DNA of 64,000 bases, from positions 930,001 to 994,000 of the forward strand of contig NZ_JAJNCY010000001.1 of NCBI RefSeq assembly GCF_021026335.1, in the 5' to 3' direction. A program made the translations under genes and the position numbers. The notes under the pieces were generated by a model. It saw nothing but the letters and a program-made list of their open reading frames with translations. It had not been told where the DNA came from and searched no databases. This document shows positions 8,893-21,205 of the stretch, piece after piece (the stretch's first letter is position 1; every line of letters starts with the position of its first letter). Origin of the DNA: Rhizobium sp. C1. GTDB lineage: Bacteria; Pseudomonadota; Alphaproteobacteria; Rhizobiales; Rhizobiaceae.

Positions 8893-9678
8893 GTGCGACC
8901 CCCTGGAGCGTTTCAGACGGACGGTGCGCTTCCGGCAAAAAGAAAGCGCCCATACGGCTCTCCCTTTGCCTTCCATGCGACCCCCGGCACCGAAACAGAT
9001 TCTCTGTTTTTGCGGGGCTGCTCAAGCCCCTGCACATCTTGAGCGTGGCGTCACTGCTGATGACGTGGGTGTTGCAGACTCGGCAACTGCGCCAACGCCA
9101 AGCACGATCCCAGCGCGATAGACGCATGAGCATCATCAGCATTTAAGCCTGACAGCACAGCAATTAAACCCGATTTCGAAGATTTTGAATGACGGCGGCT
9201 GACCAGCAGACGGCGGCGGCACGAGGAAACCGCTCTGACCGCGCGCTGGTCAGCCAACCCCACGACCCAGGAGATGCGGCGGACCTGACATCATGGGGCA
9301 ACTGAATGTCTTGTGACATCCGTCATTGAGGAAAAGATCGCCCGGTTTTTAAAAAAAATCAACGATTTCTTAACTAGGGCGGGACGGACAATAATTTGAA
9401 GGTTAATTTTAAGCGGATCTTCTCAAGGATTCCTCTCGGCAAACCATTCAAAAACGTCGATATTTCGTTATGGATTGCAATCTTTATATTTGGAGAGAGT
9501 AATTCACAAGGGAATGAACCGTATCTACTCCGGCTAAATTAACGCAATAAAACATATGCTTAAGCCGGCAGGCGGAGCGCGCATCGAAAAAGACGTCGAA
9601 CGTTCCGCGGTTTTCCAACATGGTAGCCTTACGTTACGGGAGCCTTAGATCCTCGTGACACGAAAGTTGTGGAAAGTC
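8893..9678. other. Gene-free gap between convergent rpmG and pleD
   Basis: About 790 bases with no frame I can support. The first half is GC-rich and contains a hairpin GGGGC...GCCCC (9014-9030). The second half (about 9300-9600) is markedly AT-rich, with A and T tracts, a 10-base palindrome GATTGCAATC (9473-9482), and no obvious gene. Both flanking genes end here, so promoters for them are not expected. It may hold an unrecognised small RNA or decayed sequence. Confidence 0.5.
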
Positions 9679-11052
9679 TTAGGCAGCGGCTGCGACAACA
9701 CGGTTACGACCGGCATTCTTGGCCTCGTAGAGCGCCTGATCCGCCGCCTTCAATAATTGGCCCGGATTCTGGATTGCTTCAGAAATAGACGCAATTCCCA
9801 GCGAGGCTGTGACGTTCAGTTCCAGCCCGGTGGCTGAGAGACGGAACGGCTTGCCTTCAATCGCGCTGCGCAGACGCTCGGCTATCGTCGCGGCCATGTC
9901 CAGCGAGGTGTCCGGCATGACAACCACAAATTCCTCACCGCCAAAGCGGCAGGCGAGATCCGCTCCGCGCACGGTAGAACGGATGCGGACGGCAAGTTCC
10001 TTGAGAACTTCGTCGCCAGCGTCGTGGCCGTAAGTGTCGTTGATCAACTTGAAGCGGTCTATATCCGTCAGGCAGACGGAAAGCGCCCTGCCGCGGACAC
10101 GAGCGCGGTCGAAAAGCAGCTTCAGATGATTGTCGAGATAGCGGCGATTGCTTAACCCGGTCAGGCCATCAGTCACGGCCAGTTCGATCGTATGCTCGAC
10201 GCTGGCGCGCAGCTGCTCATTGTAGCGCTTGCGTCTGATTTGCGTCAGGCTGCGCGCCACGAGTTCATTCGGATCGATCGGGCGTACGATGTAGTCGTTC
10301 ACGCCCAGTTCGAGCGCGCGGGCAACGAGGCCTTCCGTATCATGATCGGCAATCAGCAGGATGGGAATGAAGCGAGTCCGTTCCAGTGAGCGCAGCTGGG
10401 AACACAGGCGCAACGGATCGTAATCCTCCAGGTTTGAGTTTACGATCACCAATTCGGTAGGATTTTCAGCGGCGTAGAAGAGCGCCGCCTGGGCATCCGA
10501 GATGGCCGTCACGTCGGCGATCGGCCGCAATGACTTGGAGATGCGATCCTGCGAGGATGCGCGCGGGTCGACAAGCAGAACCTGACCCGGCTCGCTCGCG
10601 TCGCCTTCAGCCACCGTCTCCTCTCCCACCATGCCGAACTTGCGGGCCGTTTCCAGACGGACTCGGAGTTCGTCTGAAAGGGCCTTCAGGCGGAGCAGGC
10701 TCTTGACGCGGGACATGAGCTGCAGATCGTTGACCGGCTTGGTCAGAAAATCGTCGGCTCCGGCCTTCAGCCCTCGCACCCGGTCGGACGGCTGATCGAG
10801 CGCGGTGACCATGACAACCGGGATATGCGCCGTCTTGGCGTTTGCCTTCAGCCGTTCGCAAACGGTAAAGCCGTCAATGCCGGGCATCATGATGTCGAGA
10901 AGGATCAGATCCACCTGCGTCTTTTCACAGAGATCAAGTGCGGCAAAGCCATTCTCGGCCGTAATCACGTCGAAATACTCGGCCAACAAACGGGCCTCCA
11001 GCATTTTCACATTCGCCGGAATATCGTCAACGACAAGAATACGGGCCGTCAT
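9679..11052 (-). CDS. pleD: Response regulator and diguanylate cyclase PleD
   Basis: A 457-residue protein with the PleD order: receiver domain (ILVVDDIPANVKMLEARL, phospho-acceptor Asp in LILLDIMMPGIDG), a second degenerate receiver, and a C-terminal GGDEF domain with the active signature GGEEF around residue 370. An RGAD motif five residues before GGEEF is a product-inhibition I-site (RxxD). It therefore should make cyclic di-GMP, with feedback control, after phosphorylation. I start at ATG 11052 (MTARILVVDD), since an upstream extension has no family match. It lies 10 bases after divK, the arrangement known from Caulobacter and Brucella, where the pair controls polar development and division. 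Confidence 0.95.
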   Translation of the reverse strand: MTARILVVDDIPANVKMLEARLLAEYFDVITAENGFAALDLCEKTQVDLILLDIMMPGIDGFTVCERLKANAKTAHIPVVMVTALDQPSDRVRGLKAGADDFLTKPVNDLQLMSRVKSLLRLKALSDELRVRLETARKFGMVGEETVAEGDASEPGQVLLVDPRASSQDRISKSLRPIADVTAISDAQAALFYAAENPTELVIVNSNLEDYDPLRLCSQLRSLERTRFIPILLIADHDTEGLVARALELGVNDYIVRPIDPNELVARSLTQIRRKRYNEQLRASVEHTIELAVTDGLTGLSNRRYLDNHLKLLFDRARVRGRALSVCLTDIDRFKLINDTYGHDAGDEVLKELAVRIRSTVRGADLACRFGGEEFVVVMPDTSLDMAATIAERLRSAIEGKPFRLSATGLELNVTASLGIASISEAIQNPGQLLKAADQALYEAKNAGRNRVVAAAA

Positions 11053-11062
11053 GTCTACCCCT

Positions 11063-11434
11063 TCAGGCGTCGCCGAGATAAGTCTTGATGGTCTCGATGA
11101 ATTTCGGCACCGAGATGGGCTTGGAGACATAGGCCTCGCAGCCGCCCTGCCTGATCCGCTCCTCGTCGCCCTTCATGGCGAAGGCGGTGACGGCAATGAC
11201 CGGGATGGTGTGCAATTCCGGGTCTTCCTTCAGCCAGCGCGTGACATCAAGACCAGAGACTTCCGGAAGTTGAATATCCATCAGAATCAGGTCGGGCTTG
11301 TGCTGACGGGCAAGATCAAGCGCTTCCATGCCGTTGCGGGTCTGGATCGTCTGATATCCCGATGCCTCGATAAGATCGCGGAAGAGCTTCATGTTGAGCT
11401 CGTTATCCTCGACGATCATCACGCGTTTGACCAT
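11063..11434 (-). CDS. divK: Single-domain response regulator DivK
   Basis: A 123-residue stand-alone receiver. It has the acidic pair in [14 protein letters not shown], the phospho-acceptor in [13 protein letters not shown], and the conserved Thr and Lys in [11 protein letters not shown] and AYVSKPIS. DivK is phosphorylated by DivJ and dephosphorylated by PleC, and it switches off the CckA-CtrA pathway. The start at 11434 ([11 protein letters not shown]) gives exactly the usual family length. An in-frame extension of 41 codons upstream is probably untranslated leader. It is the first gene of the divK-pleD operon and divergent from the DUF3572 gene. Confidence 0.95.
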   Translation of the reverse strand: MVKRVMIVEDNELNMKLFRDLIEASGYQTIQTRNGMEALDLARQHKPDLILMDIQLPEVSGLDVTRWLKEDPELHTIPVIAVTAFAMKGDEERIRQGGCEAYVSKPISVPKFIETIKTYLGDA

Positions 11435-11659
11435 GCTTCTATCCGTCGCCTTCCATTCAAACTTCACACCAGCAGACGGCGGCGTCTGCCCCGGCCGATA
11501 AAGCACATCGCATTCCTTGCAGAAGGCGCGAGAAACTGTTTCCGCCGCCGCACGCATGCGGTAGAATCGTCTTGTCCATCGCGAACGCCACGATTCCTGA
11601 AGTTGTTCCTCGGAACATTACTCAGATTTGTTTGAATAATTCGTAACCCGGGGTCGCCC

Positions 11660-11968
11660 ATGCATCTCAAACCCGCCAAGAATGCCGGTCCGGCACATCA
11701 ACCGGAGGAGATTGCGGTCGCCATCCTCGCCTGGCTCGGCGAAGAACCCGACATGCTGACGCGTTTCCTGTCACTGAGCGGGCTGGAAGCCTCCTCGCTT
11801 CGCCAGTTCTCCCGTTCGCCCGGCTTTTCCGCCGCCCTCATGGAGTTTGTTATGGCGCATGAGCCGAGCCTGATGGCCTTCAGCGCCCATTCAGGCATTC
11901 CTCCGGCGTCCATCGCGGCCGCATGGCAAGCCTTGAGCGGGCCCTATTACGGCGGCACGGGGGCCTGA
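11660..11968 (+). CDS. DUF3572 family protein
   Basis: A 102-residue, helix-rich soluble protein containing the pattern EEIAVAILAWLGEEPDMLTRFLSLSG, then FSRSPGFSAALMEFVMAHEP. I recognise this as DUF3572, a family of unknown function found in Rhizobiales next to divK. It is divergent from divK and separated by one base from the downstream HAD-like gene, which implies one transcript. No signal peptide or membrane span is seen. Confidence 0.8.
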   Translation: MHLKPAKNAGPAHQPEEIAVAILAWLGEEPDMLTRFLSLSGLEASSLRQFSRSPGFSAALMEFVMAHEPSLMAFSAHSGIPPASIAAAWQALSGPYYGGTGA

Positions 11969-11969
11969 C

Positions 11970-12614
11970 ATGACGGACCTCAGCCATATCCGCCTTACCG
12001 GGCGGCCGCTGATCATCAGCGATGTCGACGATGTGATCCTCGAATTCATCGAGCCCTATGAGCGCTTCCTGCAGTCGCGCGGCCTCAAATTCGTTCCGCG
12101 CTCCTTCCGCCTCACAGGCAATATCGTGCGCCTCGAAGACGAGACGCCTGTCAGCGAGGAGGATGTCAGGCAGTCGCTGCACGACTTCTTCGAGGAGCAG
12201 CACATCTGGCAGAAGCCGTTCGAACACGTTCTGACCGCGCTTCCCTTGCTGGCGGAAGAGGCCGACATTGTTTTCCTGACGGCCATGCCTCCCAAGTTCA
12301 CCGCAGCGCGGCGGCTGCATCTTGATGCGCTGGGGCTCAATTTCCCGATGGTCGCAGTGGAAACAGCCAAGGGCCCGATCGCCTCCATGATCCGCGCGGA
12401 GCAGACCGCACCCGTCGTTTTCGTTGACGACATGTCGCATAACCTTGCCTCGGTCTCCGAGCATATCCCCGACTGTCTGCTCCTCAGCCTTGCGCCACCA
12501 TCCGCCGTTCATGCCATGGGGCCGAAACCGCCGGAAGCGGCACGTATCGTGCGTGACTGGGCCGAGGCGTCGCCCATCATCAGGACGCATTTCTCGGGCG
12601 GCTTTGGCGCTTGA
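11970..12614 (+). CDS. HAD-like hydrolase, conserved hypothetical
   Basis: A 214-residue protein with the HAD-type start IISDVDDVILEF (Asp-x-Asp, where the nucleophile is normally found), a Thr in the second motif position (VFLTAM), and a late acidic motif VVFVDDMSHN. This matches the HAD phosphatase layout with a short cap. The substrate is unknown. The start follows the DUF3572 stop by one base. It lies immediately upstream of dinB, although the dinB promoter appears separate. The HAD assignment rests on the three motifs and is moderately sure. Confidence 0.7.
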   Translation: MTDLSHIRLTGRPLIISDVDDVILEFIEPYERFLQSRGLKFVPRSFRLTGNIVRLEDETPVSEEDVRQSLHDFFEEQHIWQKPFEHVLTALPLLAEEADIVFLTAMPPKFTAARRLHLDALGLNFPMVAVETAKGPIASMIRAEQTAPVVFVDDMSHNLASVSEHIPDCLLLSLAPPSAVHAMGPKPPEAARIVRDWAEASPIIRTHFSGGFGA

Positions 12615-12645
12615 GCGCCGTCGCGATTTCGCCTAACGTCGCGAT

Positions 12646-12660
12646 GTTCAATTTTTGTTC
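12646..12660 (+). promoter_or_regulatory. LexA (SOS) box of dinB
   Basis: GTTC (12646-12649), seven bases AATTTTT, GTTC (12657-12660): a perfect match to the alphaproteobacterial LexA site GTTC-N7-GTTC. It ends nine bases before the preferred dinB ATG, so RNA polymerase and LexA would compete close to the start codon. Confidence 0.85.
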
Positions 12661-12669
12661 CAGAGACTC

Positions 12670-13965
12670 ATGACGGGCGACACCATCCTGCCAGGCTTTT
12701 GCCGTGACTGCTTCCAGCCGATCACAGGCCGGGCGGAGCGTTGCAAGGCCTGCGGGAGCCCGCGTCTGGTCAGGCACGGGGAACTGAACGATCTGCATCT
12801 CGCCCATATCGACTGCGATGCCTTCTATGCCAGCGTCGAGAAGCGCGACAACCCGGATCTCGCCGACAAGCCCGTCATCGTCGGCGGCGGCAAACGCGGC
12901 GTCGTTTCGACCTGCTGTTACATTGCACGCATACGCGGCGTGCGCTCGGCGATGCCGATGTTCAAAGCGTTGGAGGCCTGTCCGGACGCGGTCGTCATCA
13001 AGCCGGACATGGAGAAATATAGCCGCGTGGGCCGGCAAATCCGCCAGATGATGCAGGACCTGACCCCGCTAGTCGAACCGCTTTCCATCGACGAGGCGTT
13101 TCTCGATCTGAAGGGGACAGAGCTGATCCACCATCACGAGCCCCCTGCCCGGCTCCTGGCACGCTTCGCGCAACGCGTGGAGGACGAGGTTGGGGTGACG
13201 GTCTCTGTCGGGCTTTCCTATTGCAAATTCCTGGCCAAGGTTGCCTCCGACATGCGCAAGCCGCGGGGCTTCAGCGTCATCGGGCGGGAGGAGGCCCTGT
13301 CCTTCCTGGCGCCCAAGCCGGTGACGCTGATATGGGGCGTCGGCCGGGCCTTCGCGGAAAAGCTCGCTCAGGACGGAATTCGCGAGATCGGGCAATTGCA
13401 GCAGATGGACGAAGCCGCCTTGATGCGGCGGTATGGCACGATGGGTCAGCGGCTCTTCAAGCTGTCACAAGGGCTGGACGACCGGCAGGTGCATAGCGAC
13501 GGCGACGCCAAAAGCATTTCGGCGGAGACGACGTTTTCCGAGGATATCGCCGATCTTGAAACGTTGACTGGACATTTGCGAGCCCTGTCCGAAAAGGTCT
13601 CGCGGCGTCTGAAGCGGAGCGGTGTTGCCGGGCAGACGGTCGTTCTCAAACTGAAGACCCAGGACTTCAAGTCCCGAACCCGCAGTTTCAGCCTCGACAA
13701 CCCGACCCAGCTGGCGGACCGCATTTTCCGAACCGGCCTTTCCCTGCTCGAAAAGGAAGCGGGAAGCACGAAGTTCCGCCTGATCGGCATCGGCGTGACC
13801 TCGCTCGGCCAGGCCACGCTCGCAGACCCCATGGACCTCATAGACGAGCAAGCGGCACGGCGTGCCAAGGCCGAAGCGGCCATCGACGCGCTGCGGGACA
13901 AGTTTGGCAATCGCAGCGTCGAGACCGGCTATACATTTCGCCCGACAGATGAGCGCTCGCGCTGA
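12670..13965 (+). CDS. dinB: DNA polymerase IV (Y-family translesion polymerase)
   Basis: A lesion-bypass polymerase. The palm domain carries the two metal-binding acidic motifs, [16 protein letters not shown] and [11 protein letters not shown] helix-hairpin-helix thumb ([18 protein letters not shown]) and a little-finger domain follow. The N terminus has an extra zinc ribbon (CRDCFQP...CKACGSPR, roughly residues 10-38), seen in rhizobial DinB proteins but absent from E. coli Pol IV. I choose ATG 12670 (431 aa) because a TTG at 12655 lies inside the LexA box and could not be transcribed from a repressed promoter at that site. Control by LexA is indicated by the adjacent SOS box. Confidence 0.94.
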   Translation: MTGDTILPGFCRDCFQPITGRAERCKACGSPRLVRHGELNDLHLAHIDCDAFYASVEKRDNPDLADKPVIVGGGKRGVVSTCCYIARIRGVRSAMPMFKALEACPDAVVIKPDMEKYSRVGRQIRQMMQDLTPLVEPLSIDEAFLDLKGTELIHHHEPPARLLARFAQRVEDEVGVTVSVGLSYCKFLAKVASDMRKPRGFSVIGREEALSFLAPKPVTLIWGVGRAFAEKLAQDGIREIGQLQQMDEAALMRRYGTMGQRLFKLSQGLDDRQVHSDGDAKSISAETTFSEDIADLETLTGHLRALSEKVSRRLKRSGVAGQTVVLKLKTQDFKSRTRSFSLDNPTQLADRIFRTGLSLLEKEAGSTKFRLIGIGVTSLGQATLADPMDLIDEQAARRAKAEAAIDALRDKFGNRSVETGYTFRPTDERSR

Positions 13966-15309
13966 AAATCTCCGCGCCAAAGACAGCATTCATTAAGAAC
14001 TGAGGGATAAAATTTAGCTTCCCTCAAGATTTCGGACATCTGCCATGCTCAACGGCCGTACTCTCTCCATTGGTTTTGTCATGGCGATCCTGAGCGCCAC
14101 ACAGGCGGTGGCGGGTGATGGACAGGTCCTCCAGATTCTGGTTTCGCGGAACCTGCAGTCGCTGAAAGTCTATGACGGCGACAAAGTCGTCGCGACGTCG
14201 AAGGTTTCGACCGGCAAGCCTGGTCACGACACGCCGACCGGCATTTTTTCCGTCCTGGAAAAGCAGAAATTTCATCGCTCGAACAAATATTCCGACGCGC
14301 CGATGCCGTGGATGCAGCGCATTACGTGGTCGGGCGTGGCGCTGCACGAATCCAACAGTGTTCCGAATTACCCTGCCTCGCATGGCTGCGTGCGCATGCC
14401 TGCCGCCTTTGCGCAGGAACTCTACAAGATGACGGAGCGCGGGGCACATGTCATCATCACGGACGCGCCGGTCACGCCGGAGCGCGTTCGCAGCGCCATG
14501 CTGCCGCGCCCCGCTGTTTCCCCTGTTGGCCCGGCCTTCATGAGTGACGTGGCCATGACGCCGGTGTCGGCGCAGAACCTTGTTCCCGGCACCGAACTGG
14601 CCATGAATGATGCGGCCTCGCAATCGAAGATGACCATGCGACCTGACAAGCCGCGCGAGCCGATCTACGTGCTGATCACGCGCGCAGACCATCGCAGCGT
14701 CATGCCCGAGGTACAGGCGTTGCTCAACCAGTTCGGTTATGACGCCGGCGTCGTGGACGGTGCTGCGGGAACGCAGACCAATGCGGCCATCGCCAAATTC
14801 CGCAAGGATAACGGCCTGCCCGACGGCGTGATGGCGGATGACGCTCTGGTGGCGGCACTGTTTGCAAAAGCCGGCCGACCACTACCCCAAAACGGGATCC
14901 TCGTGGTCCGGCGGAACTTTGCTGAAATTTACCGCGCGCCGGTCACCATTGATAACGAACCGAAGGCGCTCGGGACGCATTTCATCGAAGCCCGCAACGT
15001 GGACCCCCGCACAGGCTTTGCCGAATGGTATGGCTTCACCCTCTCCAACCGAATTCCCGATGCCGCGAAGAAGCGTCTCGGTATCACCGAGGATGCGGAT
15101 GCAGGTGCCGAAGACTCGGTCGCCAATGCCCTAGACCGTGTCCATATGAGCGAAGAGGCCAGGCTAAAGCTTGGAGAACTGCTCGGCGAAGGCTCCTCGA
15201 TCACCGTGACCGATGTCGAGAGCCTGAGCGAGACCGGCCTCGGCACCAACTTCATTACGCTGACCGAGCCGACCGACAAGGTTCAAGCCGCGCCGGAAAT
15301 CGCCCGCCG

Positions 15310-18816
<3,507 letters not shown>

Positions 18817-18915
18817 CGCTCATTCTCCATGTCCTGAATCAAGAATGCATTGTGGGAAATCAGGAGGTGTCCTGTCCAGCCGTAATGCCGGACGGGGCGG
18901 CAGCGTCCCCGAAAA

Positions 18916-19002
18916 TCACATGGCCATGAGGATGAGAGACATGGTGGCGACGAACATGGTCATGGATGCGAATGCGGCGATATCACGAAGGATGTCAGTC
19001 AT
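18916..19002 (-). CDS. SOS-controlled 28-residue membrane peptide (SidA-like candidate)
   Basis: A 28-codon frame from ATG 19002 to TGA 18916-18918, preceded by a strong ribosome site (AAGGAG, 6-7 bases upstream). The peptide starts MTDILRDIAAFA and runs through a methionine-rich hydrophobic helix ending LILMAM. It is a single inner-membrane span with a short polar N terminus. The promoter just upstream carries three GTTC repeats at exact 11-base spacing, so LexA should repress it. In Caulobacter the LexA-controlled 29-residue membrane peptide SidA blocks division by acting on FtsW. This gene matches in size, topology and regulation, but I cannot align the two, so homology is inference. Confidence 0.7.
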   Translation of the reverse strand: MTDILRDIAAFASMTMFVATMSLILMAM

Positions 19003-19023
19003 AGCGGGCTCCTTTCCACTTAT

Positions 19024-19049
19024 GTTCATACTATGTTCTCATTATGTTC
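19024..19049 (-). promoter_or_regulatory. Triple LexA repeat (two overlapping SOS boxes)
   Basis: GTTC at 19024-19027, 19035-19038 and 19046-19049, each pair separated by exactly seven bases. This makes two overlapping GTTC-N7-GTTC LexA sites sharing the middle half-site. They cover the -10 region and spacer of the promoter for the 28-codon gene. Confidence 0.85.
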
Positions 19050-19059
19050 AAAGAGTCAA
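19030..19059 (-). promoter_or_regulatory. Sigma-70 promoter of the 28-codon SOS gene
   Basis: On the minus strand, TTGACT (19054-19059, preceded by C as in the alphaproteobacterial CTTGAC) is separated by 18 bases from CATAGT (19030-19035). Transcription would start near 19023, giving a leader of about 20 bases. The LexA repeats overlap the promoter completely. Confidence 0.6.
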
Positions 19060-19113
19060 GCGCCCCTGCCGAAGATTTTCGGAAGTGACTGAGATCACGG
19101 AAGAATCCGCCGC

Positions 19114-19128
19114 TTTTTTTTGGGGGGG
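19114..19128. repeat. T8-G7 homopolymer junction
   Basis: Eight T (19114-19121) directly followed by seven G (19122-19128), in the space between the lolD stop and the SOS promoter. Such runs are prone to slippage and to sequencing error. No gene spans it. Confidence 0.9.
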
Positions 19129-19181
19129 CCGTACGGCGGCCGGCGGATATAAGGTGGAAAATTGGAAAGTCGAGCCGAGGC

Positions 19182-19865
19182 TCAGAACTCCAGAACCCTG
19201 CCCTCATCAAGGGTGATGCGGCGATCCATCATGGAGGCGAGCTCGTGATTGTGGGTCGCGATCATGGCCGCAAGACCTGATTGACGGACGAGTGCCGTCA
19301 GCGCATCGAAAACATAACCGGCCGTGTCGGGGTCGAGATTGCCGGTCGGTTCGTCTGCAAGCAGAATCTGCGGTGCGTTGGCAACCGCACGAGCGATCGC
19401 AACGCGCTGCTGTTCGCCGCCGGAAAGCTCGGCAGGACGATGGGTGCCGCGATGGCCGATGCGCATATAGGCGAGCAGCTGTTCGGCGCGCTCGGCGGCA
19501 TCCTTGCGCGAGAGTCCCGCAATCAGCTGCGGCATCATGATGTTTTCCAGCGCGCTGAACTCGGGCAGGAGATGATGGAACTGGTAGACGAAGCCGATCT
19601 CGGCGCGCCGCACGGCGGTGCGCTCGTCGTCAGACATGTCTGCGCAGGAATGGCCGCCCACCATGACATCGCCCTCGCTGGGACGTTCAAGCAGGCCCGC
19701 AATGTGTAGAAGCGTCGACTTGCCGGTGCCGGAGGGCGCAACGAGCGCCACGGTCTCCCCGCTGCGAAGCGTGAAATTGGCCCCTTTCAGGATCGAAAGC
19801 TCCTGATCGCCCTGCCCGTAGCTGCGCCGAATATTCTTCAGTTCCAGGACTGCTTGCTGCTTCAT
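19182..19865 (-). CDS. lolD: Lipoprotein-releasing system ATPase LolD
   Basis: A 227-residue ABC ATPase. Walker A is in APSGTGKST, the Q-loop is near [17 protein letters not shown], the signature is [14 protein letters not shown], Walker B is [12 protein letters not shown], and the switch histidine is in IATHNHELA. The [15 protein letters not shown] region matches LolD. With the membrane partner encoded 16 bases upstream it should extract lipoproteins from the inner membrane and pass them to LolA. It is the last gene of the proS-lolC/E-lolD group. No clear T-run terminator follows. Confidence 0.95.
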   Translation of the reverse strand: MKQQAVLELKNIRRSYGQGDQELSILKGANFTLRSGETVALVAPSGTGKSTLLHIAGLLERPSEGDVMVGGHSCADMSDDERTAVRRAEIGFVYQFHHLLPEFSALENIMMPQLIAGLSRKDAAERAEQLLAYMRIGHRGTHRPAELSGGEQQRVAIARAVANAPQILLADEPTGNLDPDTAGYVFDALTALVRQSGLAAMIATHNHELASMMDRRITLDEGRVLEF

Positions 19866-19881
19866 CGGGTTTGGGACCTTC

Positions 19882-21186
19882 TTATTCGTATCTCAGCGCC
19901 TGGACGGGATCCAGCTTGGCGGCGCGCCAGGCCGGGAAAATCGTCGCCAGAAAGGACAGCGCCAATGCCATGGCGATGACCGACAATGTCTCTCCAAGAT
20001 TCATTTGGGCCGGCAGCTGGCTCAGGAAATAAAGTTCGGGATTGAAAAGCGTCGTGCCGGACAGCCAGGAGAAAAACTGCCGGATCCGCTCGATATTGAG
20101 ACACACGACAACGCCGAGAATGACGCCGGCAAATGTGCCCGCAGTGCCGATCGCTGCCCCCGTCATGAAGAAAATGCGCATGACAGAGCCGGAGGTTGCG
20201 CCCATCGTTCGCAGGATGGCGATATCGTGCCCCTTGTCCTTCACCAGCATGATCAGGCCGGAAATGATATTGAGAGCCGCCACCAGCACGATCAGCGTCA
20301 GGATCATGAACATCACGTTTCGCTCGACCTGCAGAGCAGAAAAGAAGGTCGAGTTCCGTTGTCTCCAGTCGGTGATAAAGATCTGACGCCCCGCCGCCTT
20401 TTCGACCGGCTCCCGCAATTCATCGATCTTATCGGGATTGTCGACGAAGAGTTCGATCGACTGAACGATACCTTCCGAGTTGAAATAGAGCTGCGCCTGC
20501 TCCAGCGGCATGAAGATGATGCTGGAGTCATATTCCGACATGCCGATCTCGAAAACCGCCGCCACCTTGTAGGATTTCACACGCGGGTTGACGCCCATCG
20601 GCGTCACGTCACCTTCCGGTGATATAAGGGTCACGGTATCGCCTGCACTCACTCCGAGCGTGGCGGCGAGCCTGGAGCCGATGGCGATTCCGTCGCCGGA
20701 CGCAAAGCCGACGAGGTCCCCTGCCTTGATGTTATTAGCGACATATTTCAGCTTGGTGATATCTTCGGCGCGGATGCCTCGCACCAGCGCACCGGACCCC
20801 GCGCCGTTCTTGCCGGAAGCCAGCGTCTCGCCCTCGACCAGCGGAATGGCCATCTTCACCCCGGGCACGGCAGAGAATTTCTTCGCCAGATCATTGTAGT
20901 TGCTGAGAGGCGTATCAACGGGCTGAATGATCATATGCCCGTTGACGCCCAGAATGCGGGAGATCAGTTCGGTGCGGAAGCCGTTCATCACCGCCATGAC
21001 GATGATGAGGGTGGCGACGCCCAGCATGATGCCGACGAAGGAAAAGCCGGCGATCACGGAAATGAACGCTTCCTTGCGCCGGGCGCGGAGATAGCGCCAG
21101 GCCACCATGCGTTCGAAGGCGGAAAACGGCCCCGTTTTGGTGATCCGGTTTGCCGTTGCGCTTGCGCCGCTATCGCCTTTCGCCAT
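19882..21186 (-). CDS. lolC: Lipoprotein-releasing system permease (LolC/LolE type)
   Basis: A 434-residue membrane protein with the LolC/E/MacB layout. One N-terminal helix ([20 protein letters not shown]) is followed by a large periplasmic domain (roughly residues 70-280). Three C-terminal helices follow, and the usual ending [13 protein letters not shown]. Only one such permease is present, as in many alphaproteobacteria where a single protein replaces the LolC-LolE pair, so the exact symbol (lolC, lolE or lolF) is a naming choice. It lies between proS (19-base gap) and lolD. Confidence 0.93.
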   Translation of the reverse strand: MAKGDSGASATANRITKTGPFSAFERMVAWRYLRARRKEAFISVIAGFSFVGIMLGVATLIIVMAVMNGFRTELISRILGVNGHMIIQPVDTPLSNYNDLAKKFSAVPGVKMAIPLVEGETLASGKNGAGSGALVRGIRAEDITKLKYVANNIKAGDLVGFASGDGIAIGSRLAATLGVSAGDTVTLISPEGDVTPMGVNPRVKSYKVAAVFEIGMSEYDSSIIFMPLEQAQLYFNSEGIVQSIELFVDNPDKIDELREPVEKAAGRQIFITDWRQRNSTFFSALQVERNVMFMILTLIVLVAALNIISGLIMLVKDKGHDIAILRTMGATSGSVMRIFFMTGAAIGTAGTFAGVILGVVVCLNIERIRQFFSWLSGTTLFNPELYFLSQLPAQMNLGETLSVIAMALALSFLATIFPAWRAAKLDPVQALRYE

Positions 21187-21205
21187 GTCGTCTCCGTATC
21201 GACTG

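Noticed and set aside
8845-9263. Frames of 65-76 codons (plus) and 70 and 162 codons (minus) in and around the rpmG-pleD gap
   Set aside because: No conserved pattern or ribosome site. One runs across rpmG and its terminator on the opposite strand.
9360-9600. Possible CtrA sites (TTAA-N7-TTAA) near pleD
   Set aside because: TTAA occurs several times but no pair has the correct seven-base spacing, and this side is the 3' end of pleD.
11435-11557. A 41-residue N-terminal extension of DivK
   Set aside because: The family starts at [11 protein letters not shown] (123 residues). The upstream part has no similarity and probably is leader, despite a cysteine pair (CKEC).
18845-19216. A 123-codon plus-strand frame over the SOS gene
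   Set aside because: It crosses the T8-G7 run and runs antisense to the 28-codon gene and its promoter. Composition is not protein-like.
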